Numbered from the stretch's first letter, positions 47,313 to 58,984 are shown. The stretch is 64,000 nt of DNA from Guyanagaster necrorhizus (GCF_019112545.1 NW_025064880.1:997719-1061718); one strand, 5' to 3'. Numbers and translations are program-made. The notes: generated from the letters alone by a model not told the origin.

Positions 47313-47747
47313 TGTTAGGCTCAAGCGTCACGTGAACAGATACACGTGATAAACAGGTGTTCCTTCACACTTCGAGGAATCATCTGAGTCCACTGAGTGT
47401 ATATCCGTCTGATGCAACACAAGGTCAATCAAGACTCGAGGTAGAATGGCGTGTATAAACTTTAGCTCGAAGCTGGGGTATGCCAGCGAGAGCTGCTGTC
47501 CTTAAATACTGTACAGTTGTCTGCTAATTATACTACTGCTTATTATGTGTGTCTGCATCCATTGTGCTCGTTGTCCTGGAGCATCGCTATCATACATAAA
47601 AGGTCAATTGTGTGTCGTCGAGCGCGACCGTTACAATGTCTTGATGGAAGGCTTTAGTTGTGCTGACTAAGCTTTTCCACGGTCTTGTGCCTTCTGACTC
47701 AGCGTAAATAGGGGTAGAAAGAAAAGAAAAGGGAATAAATCGTAACA
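47313..47747 (-). repeat. 5' LTR of element B
   Basis: 435 bp, same length as the other LTR. TATTTAAGG core promoter on minus near 47508. Starts TGTTACGATT on minus and ends GAGCCTAACA. Confidence 0.93.
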
Positions 47748-48132
47748 GTATTATGTGTGTTAGAGATTTTGAGTTGATCTAAGCTGTGCTTAGAACCTTT
47801 TGAGAGTTTTATGGGAGTGTTTTAACATATTGTATTGAGCTGCAGTACTCTTTGCCTTGAGGCCTGACAACATCTGTTGCTATCTTTTGCTTTGATAAAA
47901 CAAAAAGCTTTGAGACTTAGAAAGATTTAAGACTGTTGTATATACACTATCACTGTTCACATGCTGTGGATTCATTGAAGAAGACAATTATATTTGTTGA
48001 TTACTACTTTTATTGCATTATAATCCCTCTATGAACTAAGAGTTTTATGTATGTATTAGTGTGAGTGTAGTTAGTAGATAGCACTCTGCTGTATTTATTT
48101 TCATCTTACACACACTCAGATTATCTTTACCA

Positions 48133-49451
48133 GTTCTGCTCTGGAAAACTTAATGGAAAACCAGATGCACTCATTAGATGATAGAACATCTACTCTAAAG
48201 AAAGGGATAGCCAATATGCCTAAGTCAATCTCTCTAATTTCTGATCTGTTTTTATTTAAGAACAACTTTCTATGTTATTTCATGCAATCTATTTTGAAGG
48301 TTCTACTCTCTGAGCTAGTGTCATTATGGATATTAACAAGCTCTATATAAATATTGAAAGAGCATAATCTGCTGACACTATATTCTCTGATAGCTTTTAC
48401 CAGATCAAAGCCACTTTTGAAATCTCTCTTTCTCAGTGGTTCATTAATGAATTTAACATCTTTCATTTTAAAGGCTGCATCTATATTCCAGACTCTGATG
48501 ATATTCATCTCTGTATACTACAAAACAATCACAACCACATCCTGACAGGCCATTTTAGTTAAAGACACTATGTTAAGTCCTGCACAGTTTGTGGATACAA
48601 CAAGACACCTAGATACCACTTCTATAGATTGCTTAAACCTCTATCAGTTTCCAAACAGCTATGAGATTCTATTTTTATAGATTTTATTAAACAACTACTG
48701 AATTCCAATAGATTTACTATCATCCTAATAGTTGTTGATCAGACTAGCAAGCAAGCTATCTTTATTCCTCTCACTCATGATATCATCAACTTCATAGAGC
48801 TCATCCAACTTTTTTTTATTCATATCTTCTCTAAATATAGAGTACCCAGTCATATCATCTCTGATCACAGCTCTGAATTTGTTTTTTTAGTTCACTTGCA
48901 TTTTAGCTATTGCTCTTGATGTAAAACTCCACCTTACTTCTGGTTATCATCCAGAGCCTAATAGATAAACTGAATAGGCAAACTAAACTCTGGAACAATA
49001 TATCTGCATTTACTGCTTCTATCAACAGAACAACTGGAATACTCTCTTACCTATTGCTGAGTTTGCCTACAATATCATCTCTAACACATTCACTGGAATT
49101 TCCTCATTCTTCACTAACAAGAGTTATCACTCTAACATCACCTCTGCTTGAGTCCAAGACTTCACAGTTAATTTTGATGAGCTTTATTAAGTATTAAAAG
49201 ATGAAATTTTTGAAGCCCAGTTTTATTACAAGGTTCAAGTAGACAAACATCAAATACCAGTGCTCTCATTCAAAGTGGGTGACAAAGTTTATTTCAGTTT
49301 CAAATATATCAAGACCATCTGTCTAATCAGAAAATTCTCTGAGAAATATTTTAGTCCTTTTGAAATTACAGTCTAATCTGGTTTTCACTTGTTTATCCTG
49401 AGGCTTCTGCCAGATCTTCAGTCTATTCACCCAGTCTTCTATGTGTCATAA
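48133..49451 (+). pseudogene. Integrase of element E
   Basis: Parallel to A 16363-17762: CTVCGYNK-like zinc finger end, catalytic motif regions around IDFIKQLLNS and TSDHSSEF-like, and the end KIRKFSEKYFSPFEI. A deletion of about 65 nt and many stops. It ends with the same TAA after HVS as in A and G (49449-49451). Confidence 0.7.
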
Positions 49452-49914
49452 CTAGAATCTGTAGAAGAAAACACTATTTTCAATCAAATCCAACTCTCAC
49501 TACCTTCAGTCAACATTAATAAGGAAAAATATTTTGAAATAGTTTAAATTCTCAATTCTAAGCTGAACCACTAGTTTCACTGTCTATTATTGTACAAGAT
49601 TCAGTGGTTAGGCTATGAAGATACCAATAAAGAATTTGCATAGTTACTAGCCTCTGATTTTTCACCAATAAGTTTATTAAAGAATTCCACTACTGATATT
49701 TAGGCAAATTAGAATCCTTATTTAAAGTCATCCAAATATCCTCTTTTTAATACAACATTACTCTAAACACTACTGGTGTTCACTTTTACTATTTCAATTA
49801 TCTCTTTTTATAATTTTCAAAAAGTCAAATCTTGTTTATATTTTTTTATCTATCATCAATCTGACATTTTTTATATATATTTCATATTACAAAAAATTTT
49901 TACAATCACAAAGA
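49452..49914 (+). pseudogene. Chromodomain remnant and spacer of element E
   Basis: Chromodomain frame NIFEIV.ILNSKLNH-type with KIQWLGYEDTNKEFA-like reading (about 49520-49700), then A/T-rich 3' spacer matching A 18060-18290. Confidence 0.55.
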
Positions 49915-50715
49915 TTTAGCATCCAATAGACCCACATTAGAACTTGAGCTTTCTTTTTGCTTTCTCTACTTCTCTATATCTTTATTCAGCTTTTTTAACA
50001 TCACTGCTTATAAATCCTTCACCTCTTAATCCTTCTCATTTTTAAAAATCAGGTGAGCCTTCCTTCACACCTTTAATTTGAACTTCAAAAACAACTCTGA
50101 AAGAAATAACATATTATCTGATCTATAGTCATTCTGAAGATCCACCAGAGTACTATGAACATCTGCCACCTTATCTGCCAACTCATCCATACAATGCATC
50201 AACTTATGTATTAATTTTGAAAGTTGATGAAAGCTAGCAGAGATCTTCACACTACTAATCATCTCACTTGCAATGACTCTCTTGTTAAATAAACAAACAG
50301 TTTTCTTGATCTTGCAATGAGTGCAAGTCTGCCTATAACTGGTATCTTTGATTGTTAGATACACATAGTAGTATATGTCATCTTGATGATAGTGCATGCA
50401 ACTCTCTAAAATGAAATTAAGTTAATATTAATCAGAAATAACAAAACACTTACTTTTATCACTCAACTTTTCCTCACCCTCTGCCAGCTCTGCAAATCTC
50501 TAACATTATCCTCTTTTTCAGATTGGCCACTGTTTCTGCCTCATTATTATCCACTATATATCTTGACTTAAACTTTTGCTGTTCATCTTTTTTCACCAAA
50601 ATTATCACCTTTCTTTTGTCCTCTTGCATTCTTTTCCTTCTCTTTAAGATTTTCTTTGACTTTTCTAACTCATTATTCCTTTCAGTCCTCTTGTCCTACT
50701 CATTATCAGACTTTA
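49915..50715 (-). pseudogene. Antisense gene of element E (3' two thirds)
   Basis: Minus strand: TCTHCKIKKTVCLFNKRV (Cys motif), SEMISSVKISASFHQLSKLI and DELADKVADVHSTLVDLQND follow an intron with GTAAGT (from 50453) and TTTTAG (to 50406), 48 nt. Upstream exon text reaches 50715, where element L begins. The intron is retained in this very old copy. Confidence 0.7.
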
Positions 50716-51237
50716 GAGATATTTACAGACAGTGAGTAAGCAGTCAGAATGACTGTCTTGACTAGGAGGTATTATTACAATCATGACTATTTCACATCTT
50801 CATGATTTTCACAGCACATACTTCCTATGCTATTGTTGTCCAACAATCACACTCTACAGCATAACATACTGATGTCACTTTTTATTCTTTATTTCAGATA
50901 TGGATATCATATGAATACTGAATGCTAAACATATTTTTTTGATAGGCTTTATTAATTTTTTATATCTACAGCTTGATTACAGTCATTATACTGCATCATT
51001 AATATATATTATTAGACACACTCATTCTATATATAAAGTAGCTCAGCTGTGGCTTTAAGCTCCAGCTTCAGACTAAAGTTTATTTTTTTCAATCTATTAA
51101 GGCCTGAACTCCAAGGATCACTCAACCTGATTGCACAAGCCTCTGGCTTACACAATAAGACTCACTCTTATGATGCTTGCTTAAATGCAAAGTACAGCCT
51201 TGAGTTTGATTTTATTTGTTGTAGTTAGTCATTAACA
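50716..51237 (+). mobile_element. Element L: 3' end of a family 2-like chromovirus (internal end plus LTR)
   Basis: 50716-50772 parallels the last internal bases of elements B and C up to the purine tract. 50773-51237 (TATTACAATC to TTAACA) is an LTR with TATATAAAG and, 30-odd nt later, AGCTTCAGACTAAAGTTTAT, parallel to AGCTTCGAGCTAAAGTTTAT of B. No CpG. No flanking duplication. Confidence 0.55.
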
Positions 51238-51245
51238 TTAATTCT

Positions 51246-53715
51246 TTTTTGCTCTCTGCTAGACCTGTGACTTCTAATTTCACTCTCTTTTTAGAGCTCA
51301 CCATAACTTTCACTTTACTATTATGTATCACACTGCTCAATTTTACTTTTCTCTTTTTTTTTGTCTCTATCAGAGCTGTTGTTTTTTTCTTTGCTCTTAT
51401 AAGTCTTTCTCTTTTTCTTCAAGGTTTTTTTAGATTTCTTTTGCTCATCACTCCAGAATCTGCTGCTGTCTTAACTCTACAGCATTTGTAGAGGTTAATT
51501 GTGGGTAAGCTTTTATTCTGTCTTCAGACTCTTTTTTTATCTTAAAACTGTTTTGGCTTTCACTGCTTTCATCATAGTATCTACTTTTTCTTTTTTTTTC
51601 TCATTGCAATCTCTGTCTTCTCTTTTGTCTCTCTTTATTGTTTCTTTGGTTTCTTGCTCCTGCTGCAGTCTTTTCTACTTCTGTTTGTGCAACTCTTATT
51701 TTTTTTTAGCAGCCCTCTAGAATGTTTTTATTTTTTTTTTCATATGAGCTGCATGCTCTACATTTAACTTTATCTTCTGTTCTTTTTGAATCTATTTTAT
51801 TTTTTACTCTTAATGTCTCTTTATGATCTCCTGATACTCATTCTTCACTATGATCCACTTAAAATAAAACTTCTTCTTTTTAAAACTATTTAATATTAGC
51901 ATCTGCATAAAAAACTCAAAAATAACAAATAAACAGTAAGATGTGATGATTGATATTTTAAAAGTTGATAAAGAAAGGTTAAACAGACTAGTAGAGATAG
52001 TGATAATAGCAGTTCAAATTTTAAGATTTTTATAACTATAAAAACTTTTTTTATATGCTTCTTTATCAGATATTGAAATCTATGCTCTCAAAAAAAAGAA
52101 TATTAAGAAGAGAATACTATTATGTGTATATCACTAAATCTTACTTTATATCATCAAATAACTCTTTATCAACTACAAATGCCATTAGAGTCTGACAAGC
52201 CTACTATTACTTTTTATTTGATATTATCTTTACTATTTTATATTTATATATTATATCTTAATTTTTAATCTGAAGTCTATAGCAATTAGTTGATATTAGA
52301 GTTCATTAAAGTCTACTTCAGATTTTGATTCAAAATTAGTTATTATTAGTATATAAGCTATATATATTCACTATAAATACTTAGTTTAAATATCAATTTA
52401 GATTATAGGTTATAGTTGGCTCTTTTATAACCTATAATAGTCAGTGAACTTTCAGAGCTATAAGTTATAAGAGAGTATAAAGTATAAAGTTGGAGAGAAG
52501 ATATTGTAAATCAACTTTGAGCCTCTCATAGAGATTTATATATTTTGTTAATAGACCTATATTATAATATACTTACTATTTAAAAGTGAAGTAGCTTATA
52601 ATATAGCTGTTCTAAAGTGAATTAATCTTTTCAAGCCCTGTTTTTCATTCAAATAAAGCTAAAATACTTTTCAAGTTCTAAATAAATAAATTATTTATAA
52701 TTTCAATGTATTTTTAAAGAGTTCTGACAGCTCAAAGAGTCTCACAATACTTAAAATGAGATTCCAACACCAAATCGCTATCACTATTAACATTGTCTTT
52801 AAGCTCATTCTCATCAATGTCTTTTTTTACACTCTGTAATGCTATCACTATATTGAAAATATTTTTATCTATTGTCTCTTTTATGTTCATATTTTTTATC
52901 TTCAGATTCAGCAAAGATTTGATATTTATACAATTTCAGAAATAGCTTATTAAATTTTTTGATTTAACTCTCAAATCAGATATATGCATGTCTTTGACTT
53001 ATATTAAAATTCTTGAATACAGCTCTAAAATCTAATACTGACTTAAGCTTCTCAATTATAATGTTCTCATTAATAAAATTCTCTGTTTTATTCAACTATA
53101 TTTCTTTTTTTGCTAAGACTAGTTTTTTTTTAATAAGCTTAATAAAAATATTTGCTTATTTTATCTTAGTTTCATTATTGCAGATTTGAGAGCTTTTTTT
53201 AATTTATAAATAGTTGAAAATATCATATTAAGACTTCTAGTGTAGCAGAAAAAACAATAAAGGCAGTTGATAATAGCATATAAGAGTTTTTACATTTCTT
53301 CAATAACAACTTTGATATAGCAACTATCTAGCTTTTCTAAATTAATATTGCTAGATGTTACTGTTAGCACAATAATTAAGTATCTATAAGATACTAAAAA
53401 AAATTTTTTTGAAAAAAAGCTATAGAATATAAGGTATAAGTTTATGACATTAATTTTCCTGTAAACAAGATTGATAGATCTAAAAATCTATAGGGTATAA
53501 AAAAGTTGACTATAGCTAATACTCTTTACACTCACTTTAGCTCTCTTCTTTGTTTAATGAATTCTGCTCTACAAGATATCTTTTTCATCTTCTTTCTCTG
53601 ATAAACTTTGTTCTGTTATTTTAAATCTTTTAGGCTTCAACTAAAAATGATGTTGTTAATAGCTTTACTAAGATCTATACTTTCTATCAGTCTCTGTGCA
53701 TATAAATTAACTTGA
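51246..53715 (+). mobile_element. Element H: very old family 1 3' end, split by a TIR element
   Basis: 51246-52117 is a strongly T-rich antisense-gene remnant (minus strand), starting at the position of A's 18822. 52118-52405 and 53517-53715 are two halves of a family 1 LTR (TATTATGTGT..., TAGTATATAAG near 52352). Here C is lost in nearly all contexts, not only CpG. Confidence 0.6.
52406..53516. mobile_element. TIR DNA transposon remnant, about 1.1 kb, TA-flanked
   Basis: The ends are inverted: GGTTATAGTTGGCTCTTTTA at the left, and AGCTATAGTCAACTTTTTTA when the right end is reverse-complemented; about 22 of 30 positions match. It lies inside the LTR of H with TA on both sides, as expected for Tc1/mariner/pogo-type insertion. 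Inner frames are closed; a 60-residue minus frame (52914-52732) is not recognisable. The only CpG I see between 47748 and 56854 is at 52776 in this element. Confidence 0.55.
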
Positions 53716-54270
53716 TTCTATTAATATATTTGTAACAGAAACAATAAAGGTCTTTAGTTTATAAAGATCAGAACTATCAAAGGTATTTGATTTCTTGACT
53801 TTAGTGCAGATAGTAGCAGACTTGAAATTATTGAGAAAAATAAAGAGTTCCTATAACAAGTTTATGAATTTTTGCATTATGTCTTATTCATTGTTATTGC
53901 TGCTGTCAGGCTCACTGACACTGTTTAGACTGTCAGAGTTATTTGATTTTAGAGACAGAAAGTTTGAAATAGTGTCATTTCAGATATTATAAATAATATT
54001 GATCTGTTAATCTCTATTAGTGAAGATGCTGATAATATTGAAAAAATTAAAAGAGTCATCATAGCTAGATTATTAGGCAGTAAAGCTAAAATGAATATAG
54101 GTTTTCTTATAAAAATATTGTCTTTTATCAAAAGCTGATTCAAAGAGATATAGCTGTTCTTTTGAGGTAAAAGCTAAAATATTTTTTATAAAAAATATAT
54201 TAAAATAAGTAAGCTGAGCTTCTTTTGAATCTGCTTCTGCAAGTTGAGTGAATATGACAGATATGATAAA
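53716..54270 (-). pseudogene. Element I: family 1 gag N-terminal fragment
   Basis: Minus strand matches the gag start to capsid region of A/F/G (plus text ATTTGATTTCTTGACTTTAG near 53788 is the decayed FDGS...KVKEP coding region). A Gly/Pro linker remnant and the gag start lie at about 54255. It is cut by J on the right. Confidence 0.55.
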
Positions 54271-56854
54271 TATTATGATTCTTCTTTTTTACTTTTCTTT
54301 CTCAGAATTAACCTCTATTTTATGCTAAGTCAGGGTGTCTAAACTAGCACTTAAGACCATGGAACTGGCTTAGTCATTATAATAAGCTCAATCAGCCATT
54401 GTCTTTCAATATAACAGTATTGTCTAATAATACACAATGATACTATTATAGATGATAATGATGCTTAAGGACAACAAACATAATAGTCAGCACAGATATA
54501 ATAAGTAAAAATATTTATAGTAGCACTATAATATATATAAGTAGAACAGCTCTCACTGGTATAACTTCAGCTTTGAGCTAAAGTTTATTCATACTCACTC
54601 TACTCTTAAGCTATCTTCTTATGCCTTAAAGTATCTTGATCACAAAAGCACATCAGTGGACTCTAGTAGAAGACTCAAATGTGAAATCATGCTAGTTTAT
54701 CAGATGTTTCAGATTATGTGCAGCTTGAGTCTAACAATTAGCTTGAAGCTTTGTCTTTCCTTTCCTCATACATTATAGTGTGAAGGAAACTAAATGTCAT
54801 CTATCAATCCCATAGATGCTAATCAATCACAGTCTGGACAGTTAGACACTATTAGAAATTCTAGAACATCTACTGAATCTTATGAAACATAACTCCTGAC
54901 TTATCTCTTCATAATATTCTTGAATCCAGACAAATATCTCATCAGCCCACAAAGTGTTCTTTACCTGAAGTCAGGCCTAGTAGCTCACATCAAGAGGATG
55001 TTTAAGAAGAAAAAAAGCACTAATACCCTTCTTGATCAGAAGATAGAAACTAAAACCCTCATCTCACAGGATTCTAAAATTTATAGGTTCTACTCCTCCA
55101 TCTTTAACCATAAGAACAAAAACCTCCCTCCAGACTTCTTTAACCAGTCACTATCTCCTGATTATTCTACTATCACAAAAACCCCTGGAGTTGCTGATCA
55201 TACCAGGAACTCTTTTGATGTCACTAGGGTGGCTCTAGGACTCTGAAACATTTCACTATATAAGGCATAATTTGCTTTATACTATTCTGAGCAGAAGCTC
55301 TGCCTCCTCAGTCTACTTCAACTATAGTAGCCATAGGATAGAGATGCTGGGAGAGTAGAGTGACAGAAAAAAAAGAGGACTAGCTGCTCAGGACATAATC
55401 ATCCACAGGATATTTCCTGACTGAAACCTCTAGATCCTATTTGGCTATGATGAAGCTGTATGACAGCAGGAGCAGTGACAAGAAGAGTGAACTCAAGAAG
55501 ACCTCAAGCAAGCTTGAGAAAACCTTACAGAGCATGCTAGAGCAGAGATTCAGTGAAAGTATGAGGAAGCAAAAGAAGATTGATGACAATATCAATGACA
55601 GCAAAAAACTGAAGCTGCCCACCTTAAGAGTGGCTCCTTAGGCTGGTATGATCTCCACTCTGAGCTCTCTATCTCTATCTTCTAAGAACTCAGTACTATC
55701 AACAGTGATCTCTAGGCTGAGCCCTATAGCTCAGTCACCTGAAGTAAAGCAGAAAGAAGAGACAATAATAGTCAGCCCTACTCTTCTAGAACTACCAGTC
55801 ACCCTTTATCCCTTGGGTATCCCCTTTTCTGACACATCCCCAGTTTTAATACTACCCATTCAGATACTAAGTTCATCCTCAACCTCTATAGACTACAAGT
55901 ATCTCTCAATGCTCATATCTCTGACCACACTCTTTAGCAATTCTTTGGAAGCCAAATTGCTAGACAGTTCCTCAATCTGGAGTTTTATGGAAACTTCAGA
56001 ATCTATAGTGAGGACTTGGCAGCAGTATAAGCATATAGTGGCACTTGGTATGACTCCCAGATTGGAGCTAGTTTCTGAGCAGGCCTATCTACCATCTCTA
56101 TCTCTCTCAGCCCTGAAGCTGGGCCCAGCATTCAGTCCTGCCAGCTCTCCTGCAATAATCAAATCTTTTAGAGAGAGCATCTTCAACCAGTCCATCAATT
56201 CTCTTCTTAAGGAAGGAGACAGCAAAGATGACAAAGTCAAGGACAGCAAGGATATAAGAAGTAGTGAGACCCCTTAGAGACTTGAAGACTTCATAAAGTA
56301 TGCTAAGGAGGACATAGATGAAGAAATATTGCAGGAGAAAATTCAGAAGTCATGGGTTGGAGAATACTATGACCTGTATCAGACAGAGATAATATTTCTA
56401 TGGCTTAATGCTAAATGGTTGGCATCACAAATAGGACTTCTATATATTAATGCAGAGCCAAAAGAATGGCAGAATATCTTACAGTATTCTGTCACTAAAT
56501 ATACTGTTCAAACTTATAACACTAGACATTCAGAAAACCAACTTCATGAGCTGTCAGCATACAAGTCAAAGTTTGATGTTCAACTAATATTGTAATTGCC
56601 ATCTATCACTCTGAAATGAGCTGTCTATATAGCATCCTCAATATGAAGCCAAAGAAGTCAATATTCATATTTCACATCATCAATCCAGTCCTTGGCTACT
56701 CAGCTCTCATGCTTGAGGCTCCAGCTGACAACCTGACCAGTTGATCTCTGAAACTCATAGATCAGATGAGAGAGCTGACTTCTTAGTGCTCAACCACCAT
56801 CTGACAAAGTGACAGACAGCAGAGCTAGAAAGAAGCTGGTCTATGATGATCTAG
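54271..56854 (+). mobile_element. Element J: family 2 chromovirus 5' part (LTR and gag)
   Basis: LTR 54271-54736 (TATTATGATT to CTAACA), primer site TTAGCTTGAAGCT at 54738-54750, then gag. G inserts at 56855 and removes the rest. No CpG. LTR partner site AGCTTTGAGCTAA near 54570. Confidence 0.8.
54880..56854 (+). pseudogene. gag of element J
   Basis: Open pieces at 54920-55246, 55441-55641, 55648-56277 and 56329-56595 run parallel to B gag. For example, EKIQKSWVGEYYDLYQTEII then WLNAKWLASQIGLLY and EWQNILQYSVTKY match the B block at 45660-45440. Capsid and zinc knuckle are not reached. Confidence 0.7.
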
Positions 56855-57346
56855 TGTTAGGAACATGCCAATCGAGTGGGCTTGAGTGCATGCGCGGAGT
56901 CCAGCAGAGTGCATGAGCATTGACGAAGCTATTGGCAACGTCACCCTTGAGTCAGAGCCCAAGGATCTGGATGGACAGAACAGAGTTCTGTCAGAGAAGT
57001 GAACAGGAGTATTCTTTGGAGTGGAATCCGATGGATGAGATAGGGAGGGGTGAGTATGAAGTGTAGATGGCTTATCTAAGTTGATATTCGAACTGAGTAG
57101 CTATGATGATGTATATGGCTTTATATACTAATGGTAGCTAATTCCGAGTTGGGTTCTATTGGGTTCCAGTGTCGGTATTCATTACTGGGTTTGGGGTCTA
57201 AATATTACAATGTGAAATACGGATGTGAAATGATACTGGTGAAATGAAATTAGTAGGTAATAGGAAGCAGTCGGAGTCTGGTGGGTGGTGTGATTGGATT
57301 CACAGTTGGTTGAAGTGACATGGAGGCCGGCGGCATGTGCATAACA
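56855..57346 (-). repeat. 3' LTR of element G
   Basis: 492 bp, same length as A's LTRs. The primer partner AGTTCGAATAT is intact (plus ATATTCGAACT at 57084-57094). Confidence 0.9.
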
Positions 57347-57464
57347 GTATCCCCCTTTTAGTGTTCTTGCCCTCAAGAGCACAGATCCTGATGGCCGGTG
57401 GAGCCATATGGAAGATTGTTAGTGGCTGTGGGAGTTTTTTCAGCTTGATCTGAAACCACCATCT

Positions 57465-58808
57465 TTGCCTATATCATCGCTCGCCACATATCGTCGCTCA
57501 TGCACTCCCAAGCCTTTGATGAGGGGATCCATCCCTGATGGCCCTGAAGAGGCCAAAGAATTGTTTCGTCTGGAATGGCGAACTGCAGAGGAAGAATATA
57601 TGGAGGCTATGGAGAGCCATTTGGAATGGCAAGGGGAGCAGGAGCAGGAGGAAAGGGTCTGGGCAGACCATGTGGCCTGGAAGGCATGGAAAAAGAAGCA
57701 GAAGGAGGAGTTGGAGAGGAAGAGAGAGAAGGTTCGGCAGGCCGTAGAGAGGCAGGCTAAGGAGGCAGAGGAGGTGTTGAAAGAGGTGGCTCAGAGGGAA
57801 GCTGAGGAGAGGGAGGCCGTGGAGGCAGCGGTGAGGGCTGAGGCTGAGGAGGTAGAGCCAGAGGGGATGGTTGCAGAGGATGGGTTGCAAATGATCCCTG
57901 CAGAGGCCGTTGATTTTCGGCTGTATCAAGTGTTGGCAGAACGGTTTGGTCCTGGCTCCGGTCTTCGCTTCAAGAAGGTGACTCACCCTATGCCTCCAGA
58001 ATCCAATGATGAACAGGACAAGGGGACTGAGGGAGATGATAAGTCCAAGGAATCTGAGGGGACTCTGGAGGAGAGGAAGAGGGTGCAGAAGGGGAAGAGA
58101 AAGGCAGCAGATCTGGCAGAGAAAGGCCATAAATGCAAGTTCAGATCGAGGAGCATAGTGGATGGCAGTGGGACAGAGGTGGTTGTTAGCCCCAAAAAGC
58201 GGGCAAAGTTGGAAGTGGCAGGACCAGCAGGGGGCGAGAAATTGTTGGATGGTGAAAGTAAGTGTCTTGATTTTCTTTCATGGCTCAACTTAGCTTTTTT
58301 GTTTTTAGGGAGTTGTATGTGCTGTCATCAAGATAGTGCTCAGTGTTATGCATGCCTGGTAACCGAAGGCACCAGTCAAGGGCAGACTTGCTCTCGCTGC
58401 AAGATCAAGAAAACTGCCTGTTCATTCAACAAGGAGGTCACTGTGAGTGAGGTGATCAGCAGTGTGGAGGTCTCTGCCGGTCTCCACCAACTTTCACAAT
58501 TGATATGCAAGTTGATGTGTCATGTGGATGAGTTGGTAGACAAAGTGGTGGATGTTCACAATACTGTGGCAGGTCTTCAAGACGACTACAGTTCCGATGA
58601 TATGTCGTCTCCTTTGGAGCTGTTTTCAGAGTCTGAGGTGAAGGCCTGGAAGAAGGCCCAACTGATTTTCAAGAATGAGAGGGATCAGGAGATGGAGGAT
58701 CTTCGGGAGACGATATTGAAGGGGCTGGACAAGGATATAGAGGAGTTGAAGGAGTGGGGGAAGAGTTCGGGTTCTGATGTGGACCCATCAGGTTCCGCTT
58801 CTTTGTAA
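57465..58808 (+). CDS. Antisense gene of element G (aORF)
   Basis: Open for 447 residues. An upstream exon start like A's (MAGGAIWKIVSG at 57391) is out of frame by two extra T in a T-run near 57435, so the N-terminus may be shortened to MPISSLATYRRSC. Domains as in A: Glu/Lys-rich coiled coil (EEEYMEAMESHLEWQGEQEQ), VDFRLYQVLAERFGPGSG, basic stretch, Cys motif CMCCHQDSAQCYACLV and CSRCKIKKTACSFN, and C-terminal coiled coil ending EDIEELK-like then SGSASL. An intron with both consensus sites fits at 58258-58308 (GTAAGT...TTTTTAG, 51 nt), so spliced and unspliced forms are both in frame. Function unknown. Confidence 0.75.
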   Translation: MPISSLATYRRSCTPKPLMRGSIPDGPEEAKELFRLEWRTAEEEYMEAMESHLEWQGEQEQEERVWADHVAWKAWKKKQKEELERKREKVRQAVERQAKEAEEVLKEVAQREAEEREAVEAAVRAEAEEVEPEGMVAEDGLQMIPAEAVDFRLYQVLAERFGPGSGLRFKKVTHPMPPESNDEQDKGTEGDDKSKESEGTLEERKRVQKGKRKAADLAEKGHKCKFRSRSIVDGSGTEVVVSPKKRAKLEVAGPAGGEKLLDGESKCLDFLSWLNLAFLFLGSCMCCHQDSAQCYACLVTEGTSQGQTCSRCKIKKTACSFNKEVTVSEVISSVEVSAGLHQLSQLICKLMCHVDELVDKVVDVHNTVAGLQDDYSSDDMSSPLELFSESEVKAWKKAQLIFKNERDQEMEDLRETILKGLDKDIEELKEWGKSSGSDVDPSGSASL

Positions 58809-58984
58809 ATATTTTGTACAAAATGTATATAAAAAAGGGCGTCAGATGTTGGTGGTGGAAAAAAATATAAATGCAAAAAAATTTTTGACTTTGAAAGTGT
58901 AGGAAGGGTGATTGATTGGTGGTAATTAGTGGTTAGAATTGAAATGGTAAGGTGGGGTGATGGTGGTGTCTAGAGTAGCACTGT

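Larger units (their letters stand above)
39673..47747 (-). mobile_element. Element B: full-length family 2 chromovirus
   Basis: Two 435 bp LTRs (39673-40107, 47313-47747) with TG/CA ends and the duplication GTATT (39668-39672, 47748-47752). Minus strand order: LTR, self-primer site, gag (two blocks), protease, RT, RNase H, integrase, chromodomain, polypurine tract, LTR. The LTRs differ at 14 positions in my alignment, 11 of them at CpG, all transitions. Six premature TGA codons fit former CGA. It is rich in CpG compared with everything around it and is the younger insertion in U. Confidence 0.95.
38181..48132. mobile_element. Insert U: unidentified 1.9 kb element, split by B
   Basis: Element A shows E is continuous across this point (ATCTGGT | GTTCTGCTCTGG), so 38181-39672 plus 47748-48132 (about 1.88 kb) is an insertion. 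It has no CpG, no long ORF and no domain that I recognise. The ends read TGATATGC and TTTACCA, compatible with an LTR-type TG...CA, but no clear 5 bp duplication is present. It holds loosely repeated units near 39420-39560 (TTCAAACTCTTTGG, TTCAAACCCTTTGG). Confidence 0.55.
26713..50715 (+). mobile_element. Element E: old family 1 chromovirus, split by F and by U/B
   Basis: Plus-oriented pieces in family 1 order: LTR 26713-27144, gag 27190-28638, protease and RT 28639-29965, [F], RT/RNase H 37308-38180, [U with B inside], integrase 48133-49451, chromodomain to about 49760, antisense gene 50715-49915. Each break rejoins against element A without loss. The 3' end beyond the antisense gene's middle is replaced by element L. 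No CpG was seen in any piece. Confidence 0.85.

Noticed and set aside
39667..47752. Direct repeats of about 435 bp as duplicated host promoter
   Set aside because: TG/CA ends, GTATT target duplication and pol in between show they are the LTRs of element B.
54271..56854. J as the continuation of element L or H
   Set aside because: It begins with its own 5' LTR and primer site, so it is a separate insertion.
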